This document shows, in pieces, positions 59,747 through 64,000 of a stretch of DNA of 64,000 bases. The notes beneath the pieces are model-generated. The model was not told where the DNA came from, ran no database searches, and saw only the letters and a list, made by a program, of their open reading frames with translations. The first letter of the stretch is position 1. Every line of letters starts with the position of its first letter. A program made the position numbers and the translations under genes. The stretch covers positions 310,001-374,000 of the forward strand of contig BAAHQB010000010.1 in NCBI GenBank assembly GCA_054601695.1. The letters run 5' to 3'. This DNA is from Amorphochlora amoebiformis. Its lineage: Eukaryota; Cercozoa; Chlorarachniophyceae.

Positions 59747-59825
59747 TTGTCAAGCCGATTTATTTTTATATTATTTCTAAAATTCGTGCGTGACACTGGG
59801 AAAGATCACACAAATTCGAATTTGA
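59747..59825. promoter_or_regulatory. Compact divergent promoter SDR/Cys-rich gene
   Basis: Only 79 bp separate the two start codons, so 5' untranslated regions and promoters must overlap or be very short. The sequence is AT-rich (attatttctaaaattcg) but has no obvious TATA element. Confidence 0.6.
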
Positions 59826-61498
59826 ATGGAAGCCAAGCCGATCTGTGCGCTACTGGGGCTGCTGCTGCTGGGTACGGCAGAGGCAGCAGACACTGAGTAT
59901 TATACTCAAAAGGTATGCTGTATGTCCCATTGTCGGCACAGATTTTTGGAGGGGTGGGAACGGTTTGTGAACGGCTGTGAGCGTAGTTTTACATCTGAAA
60001 TAAAGCTGAGTCAGATTGTTTGTTGTTTTCAGGGGGGAAACTGCTTTCCAAATTGCCATTGGTGAGGATTTCGATGAGATTTCATAATGTTTTTTCTCTA
60101 TTCTAGAGTAATAGAGGTAACGTAGGAAATAAAATGGCTAAATGCAACCAAACTCAGGATCTGCAACGAACCCGCCTGCCCCGCTAAGTGTTCTCCTAAG
60201 TGTATGAAACCCAAGTGCGAGCATATGTGCAAGCCGGTCGGTCTATCGAATAACATAAAGTTCCAGAGTCGACTTCATTTTTCTGTAACGTCTCAGCTTG
60301 GAGATTCGCAGTGCAGCATTCGTTGTGAGGTTCCTGAATGTGAAGTGCGGTGCGTCAAGAAAAAATGTGCCGACGGTATAGAATTCAACCTCTCATCCTA
60401 CGCCATATTCGCAAACACCAGCGACCTAAAAAGAGCTGATACGCATATTTTTGCTAATATCAGGACGCTGTCCTGTCTGCGAGAACGTGTGTCTGCCTGC
60501 GAAGTGTCAGACAGTGTGTACTCCGCCGAAGCCTGAGTGCAAGGTTGCGATTGTTCGATCTCTTTAGTCTACTATAATTCATGTATAGTTAGGATATCAT
60601 ATACAATTATGTATTTATATAATTGTATATATATATATATGTATATTATAATTGCCTATGTGTGTGTATTTAAATATAATATTATATTTTTACATATATA
60701 CATTTATCTTTTAATACATAACATTATACCATATACATATACACACACACACGCACACACACACATATATATACATATGTAAGTATATTATACCATGACC
60801 TAGCCACAATGCACTCGTCCGTCGTGCCAATGGCTCTGTAAGAAGCCTCTCAACTGCCCCAAGCCCAAGTGTATGCTCAAGTGTGAGAACCCAAACTCCC
60901 CTGAAGCCCTCGCCAAGGTCATAGGGTGTATGTATGTGCTTGATCATTTGCATGTTTACGCTACAATACACACATATTATATGCATAAGAGAGTCTGGCT
61001 AGACCCCACTAAATCTTGTTTGTCTTCTGTTTCATAGAGAGAGCATTGAAGGAAGGTATGAGAATAAAGGTGGAGGAAAAGAGACATAGGAAAGAGAGAA
61101 TGGAAGAGAGCAAGAAAGAGAGAAATTAGAGTGAGAAAGAGTATGTTCTGGACTATGATCTTAGAAGCCACTACCATTGTTCTTTCCATTTACGTATTAA
61201 ATTTTCTGTTATAAAATTTATTTCTATTACTGATAGGGCAAGGGCTGTCCGAATGCTGCGATGGGCCCGGGGGGTAGTAAGTGCTGCCCGTGTAGCAGGT
61301 TTCTAACATTTAAATGTCCGATATCCTATATATTAGTGTCTAACATGTGTATGCATATATATATACACACACACACATATATATATATATATATTATATT
61401 ATATACATATTCATGCTATACACTATAGCGTTGATAATATCTCGATGGCGATCGAGCTCGCAACGGAGAGGCACAACACCTCGTCCGCTATTCAGGAT

Positions 61499-61548
<50 letters not shown>

Positions 61549-61850
61549 TAATATAATGTATATATATATATACATACATATACGTAAATACCTAGATGTA
61601 AATACATAACTATATTTGAAAACATATTAGATAGAGATGCAATATATACATACACATACATACATATTATCAGTAGAGCTACCTACTCTTATCGAAGTTC
61701 ACGACCAATACCATTACTACAATAAACCCCATCATGGCAAAAAGGGTGAGATGTGTATCTTTATAGACATGCATATTTTCAAACAAATATATATATATAT
61801 ATATATATTATATATGGATTGATATATATATATATATATATACTATTCCA

Positions 61851-61881
<31 letters not shown>

Positions 61882-62095
61882 AGTATACATTAAGTTTGTG
61901 TCGTAAGTACACATACGTATACAGGTATATTTTGATATTTATTAAGAGAAGTGAAACATAATGAGAGTTGACGTACTCTAGCAGTCTCTTGACACACACC
62001 GATCCCCGCATTCAGGAAAGCGCCACTACTTGGAGTGCTGCCCATGCGGTGAAAACCATGTAAGGCGCATGCATCACAACGGACATGCAAGTTAA
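59826..62095 (+). CDS. Secreted cysteine-rich repeat protein
   Basis: Nine exons keep phase: 59826-59912, 60033-60061, 60158-60236, 60312-60375, 60464-60543, 60804-60917, 61237-61276, 61674-61745, 62016-62095 (TAA), about 215 residues. Residues 1-21 are a clear signal peptide ('ICALLGLLLLGTAEAA'). The middle has closely spaced Cys in units such as 'CNEPACPAKCSPKC', 'KPKCEHMC', 'CPVCENVC' and 'KPKCMLKC', usually with Pro and Lys between Cys pairs. The tail is His/Tyr rich ('HDQYHYYNKPHH') and ends with 'ECCPCGENH'. This suggests a disulfide-stabilised extracellular or surface protein, or metal binding; no precise family is claimed. Exon 7 has two possible ends: GTAAGT after 61276, which keeps the frame, or a later GT after 61300 that would add a KCCPC motif but run into a stop in the next exon. 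The gene shares a 79-bp divergent promoter with the SDR gene. Confidence 0.83.
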
Positions 62096-62380
62096 GTAAA
62101 ATTTAATCACGTGATCTAGAGATTTTCAAGCTGTACTAATATATAAATATGATGTGCACCTAGTGTATGCACTTAAATTTGTTTTTACTATGATACATTG
62201 TACATAATTTAAGTCTACGGTACAGCATAAATGTGTATCATGACTGATTCAATCAATTTGACAAGGTTGACTTAGAATTGTGAGATAACACCACAGCCTG
62301 CAGGCTATTAGCTAATATTATGATGGACTCAAGTTGTAATGGCACAGGCATCAATTATTTCTCTAGATCTCAGCTTAGCC
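62096..62380. other. Convergent spacer between the two Cys-rich genes
   Basis: 285 bp between stops, with several CTAG sites (gatctagag, acctagtg, ctctagatctc) but less dense than the other convergent spacers, plus small palindromes (cctgcagg, attagctaat). There is no microsatellite. Confidence 0.5.
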
Positions 62381-62743
62381 TCAATCTAGCATCTTCATAA
62401 GCTTCTCCACCGACTCCCTGGCCTCCGTCGGGATGAGGCACGAACAACACGAATTCAAAGACTTGATTTTATCGAGCGTCGAGCAGCAACAACAGCAGAG
62501 ACACTTCAGGAAACACGGCATCTTCTCCCATATCTCGTCGCAGAGTCCGTCAATGACCTTTTGCTATGGCGAGAACACAACACGTAAGAGTAACATTAGT
62601 TACATTACCGGTGATCAGATGCGTGCGATGATGAGCACGTCGATGCCAGAACGTAATATTACCTTGCCTGCGTCGAAGATGCCCATTGCTCTTGGGCAGA
62701 GATGTTGCGTAGGCAAGAGTCGTTTCTTCTGAGCGTTACTCAT
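62381..62743 (-). CDS. Small cysteine-rich protein, 85 residues
   Basis: Two exons, 62743-62663 and 62557-62381 (TGA), join in phase 0 across a 105-nt GTAATA...AAAAG intron. The protein begins 'MSNAQKKRLL', has 'FDAGKVIDGLCDEIWEK', a central run 'CFLKCLCCCCCSTLDK' followed by 'SCCSCL', and a helical end 'ARESVEKLMKMLD'. There is no signal peptide. A Cys cluster next to amphipathic sequence could be a palmitoylation site or bind metal; both are guesses. It is not recognised as a named family. It is convergent with the secreted Cys-rich gene (285 bp between stops) and divergent from the carboxypeptidase gene. The opposite strand has a 99-codon open frame, but it lacks splice support and reads Gln-rich from the complement of the Cys run. 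Confidence 0.68.
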
Positions 62744-62994
62744 TTGACTGTGACAGGCTCCGAGAATGACTGTGGGTCGGTTTCCGACGTGGTGGGATGA
62801 TTAAAGGGCGCACACACCCATAGGCTTTACACCTAAATTTAAGGAATCGGAAATATGATTAAAATATCGGTAATATACCCTGGAAAGATATATCACATGT
62901 GATATTTCGGATATCTAATGTGCAATATATTCCCCGAGCGGCTCTTGTCTGTCACGAAGGGATGTCACACTTAAGGCTGTACTCTCCCAACAAA
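62744..62994. promoter_or_regulatory. Divergent promoter region, small Cys-rich gene/carboxypeptidase
   Basis: 251 bp between start codons, no microsatellite. It contains ttagg and atatcggta words of unknown meaning. Confidence 0.4.
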
Positions 62995-64000
62995 ATGGCG
63001 TTGCTACCGGTCTCTTGGTTGGTACTTCTTCCAGGGGTTTTCTGCGTGATCCCCGAGCATGAGATCAAGCAGCTGCCGGGATGGAGGGTATGAGAACGTG
63101 GAAATCTCTTTTTTTTTTTTTCGGAGTGGGCAGAAATAAAAGAGGGGATGGGACGGGGTATGGATACGTAGACGGGGCTTTTTATACATGTTTTGGACAA
63201 CAGGAGCCATTTCAGTTCAGGATGTGGAGTGGATACATCCCTGTCAAAGTGGATACGTCAGGTACTTCGCTTCTTCCGACGTTAAATATTGCAAGACACG
63301 TACCAATTAGCCCATGCCCACACAAAGCCCTAAACTACATACCCCTTCCCGGGTACCTCGGTTATAAGTCTTACCGGGGTCCGCGCACTCGGACCCTCAC
63401 CTCATAGTGTAATTGTATGCTAGCCTTCCCGAATTTTCCTGGATACCAAAAAACCATGAAAGAGGAAAAGGAATAAATTGCTGGTCGGTCGCGTTGTTTG
63501 GAATTCGCTCAGAATGCGAACACAGACCACAGCAAGTGTGTTTGTTCAAATTACATGCACACATATTTATCTATTTGTTAGATACGAACATTCATGTGCA
63601 TTACTGGCTTGTGGAGTGCACCAAAGGCTTGAACAACGCACCTATCGTCGCGTGGTATCAAGGAGGTATTCCCAGTTTGAACGTATCCCATATGTTGAAA
63701 TTATAGATATATACAGATTTACATACACTGTATATGTATGTATGTATGTATGTATATATACACATATATATATGTATATATATATATATATATACATAAT
63801 ATATATACATATATATTTATGTATATACAAATGTGATACAAATATATATGTGTCCATATATAAATAAATAGATATAAAAATTGCATTTATTTCCATGCAT
63901 CTGTGTTTTGCGTAGATACATGATTATGTATGTATACGTGAATTCATTTAGTGATATAGTATATATATTATATATTTATACATATATATATATATATATA
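62995..64000 (+). CDS. Serine carboxypeptidase (peptidase family S10), N-terminal part, runs off the right edge
   Basis: S10 enzymes remove C-terminal residues in secretory or lysosome-like compartments. Three exons are visible: 62995-63087, 63204-63261 and 63582-63665; the rest of the window is intron. The N-terminus is a signal peptide ('LLPVSWLVLLPGVFCVIP') followed by 'EIKQLPGW', 'FQFRMWSGYIPV', 'IHVHYWLVEC' and 'NAPIVAWYQGG'. These match the family's opening: the 'SGY' strand, 'HYWFVES' and the start of the oxyanion-hole motif, normally followed by PGCSS or PGASS in the next exon. WYQGG replaces the common WLNGG. The catalytic Ser, Asp and His lie outside the window. Start chosen as the ATG that gives the signal peptide. 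Confidence 0.88.
63666..64000. repeat. Intron with AT repeat at right edge
   Basis: Sequence after the third carboxypeptidase exon; (AT)n with TATG variants and no further exon before the edge. Confidence 0.75.

Overview
The window is nuclear DNA of a eukaryote, most likely a protist or alga. Conserved proteins are split into many short exons with GT-AG boundaries and matching phases, and there are no operons. Introns and spacers are dominated by (AT)n microsatellites, with (CA)n, GA-rich and telomere-like TTAGGG/CCCTAA tracts. The lineage cannot be fixed from sequence alone; eS27 and the Cys-rich secreted protein fit an alga or alveolate/stramenopile-like protist. Most long open frames rich in Tyr, Ile and His are AT-repeat translations, not genes. 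Exon structures were built by hand from splice sites and kept only where reading phase carries across junctions.

Nine genes were found, in strict strand alternation: (1) HECT E3 ubiquitin ligase, 3' part, + (453-6103); (2) armadillo-repeat protein with a KA1-like domain, - (9550-6727); (3) SET-domain methyltransferase, + (9859-19036); (4) unrecognised charged protein, 18 exons, - (39542-20891); (5) ribosomal protein eS27, intronless CDS, + (39987-40241); (6) membrane-anchored NAD(P)-dependent SDR reductase, 21 recognised exons over 18 kb, - (59746-41533); (7) secreted Cys-rich protein, + (59826-62095); (8) small Cys-rich protein, - (62743-62381); (9) serine carboxypeptidase (S10), 5' part, + (62995 to past the edge).

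Neighbours therefore alternate between divergent pairs with compact shared promoters (308, 444, 79 and 251 bp between start codons) and convergent pairs. Each of the four convergent spacers (6104-6726, 19037-20890, 40242-41532, 62096-62380) carries sequence rich in CTAG, often with GTAC palindromes, unlike the introns. This is the most interesting genome-scale signal.

A second signal is local tandem duplication around exons: several exons or splice sites have a nearby partial copy that lacks one splice site ('ghost exons'). A dispersed element with tRNA-like A and B box matches occurs at four places inside introns. No rRNA, tRNA gene or CRISPR array was seen.
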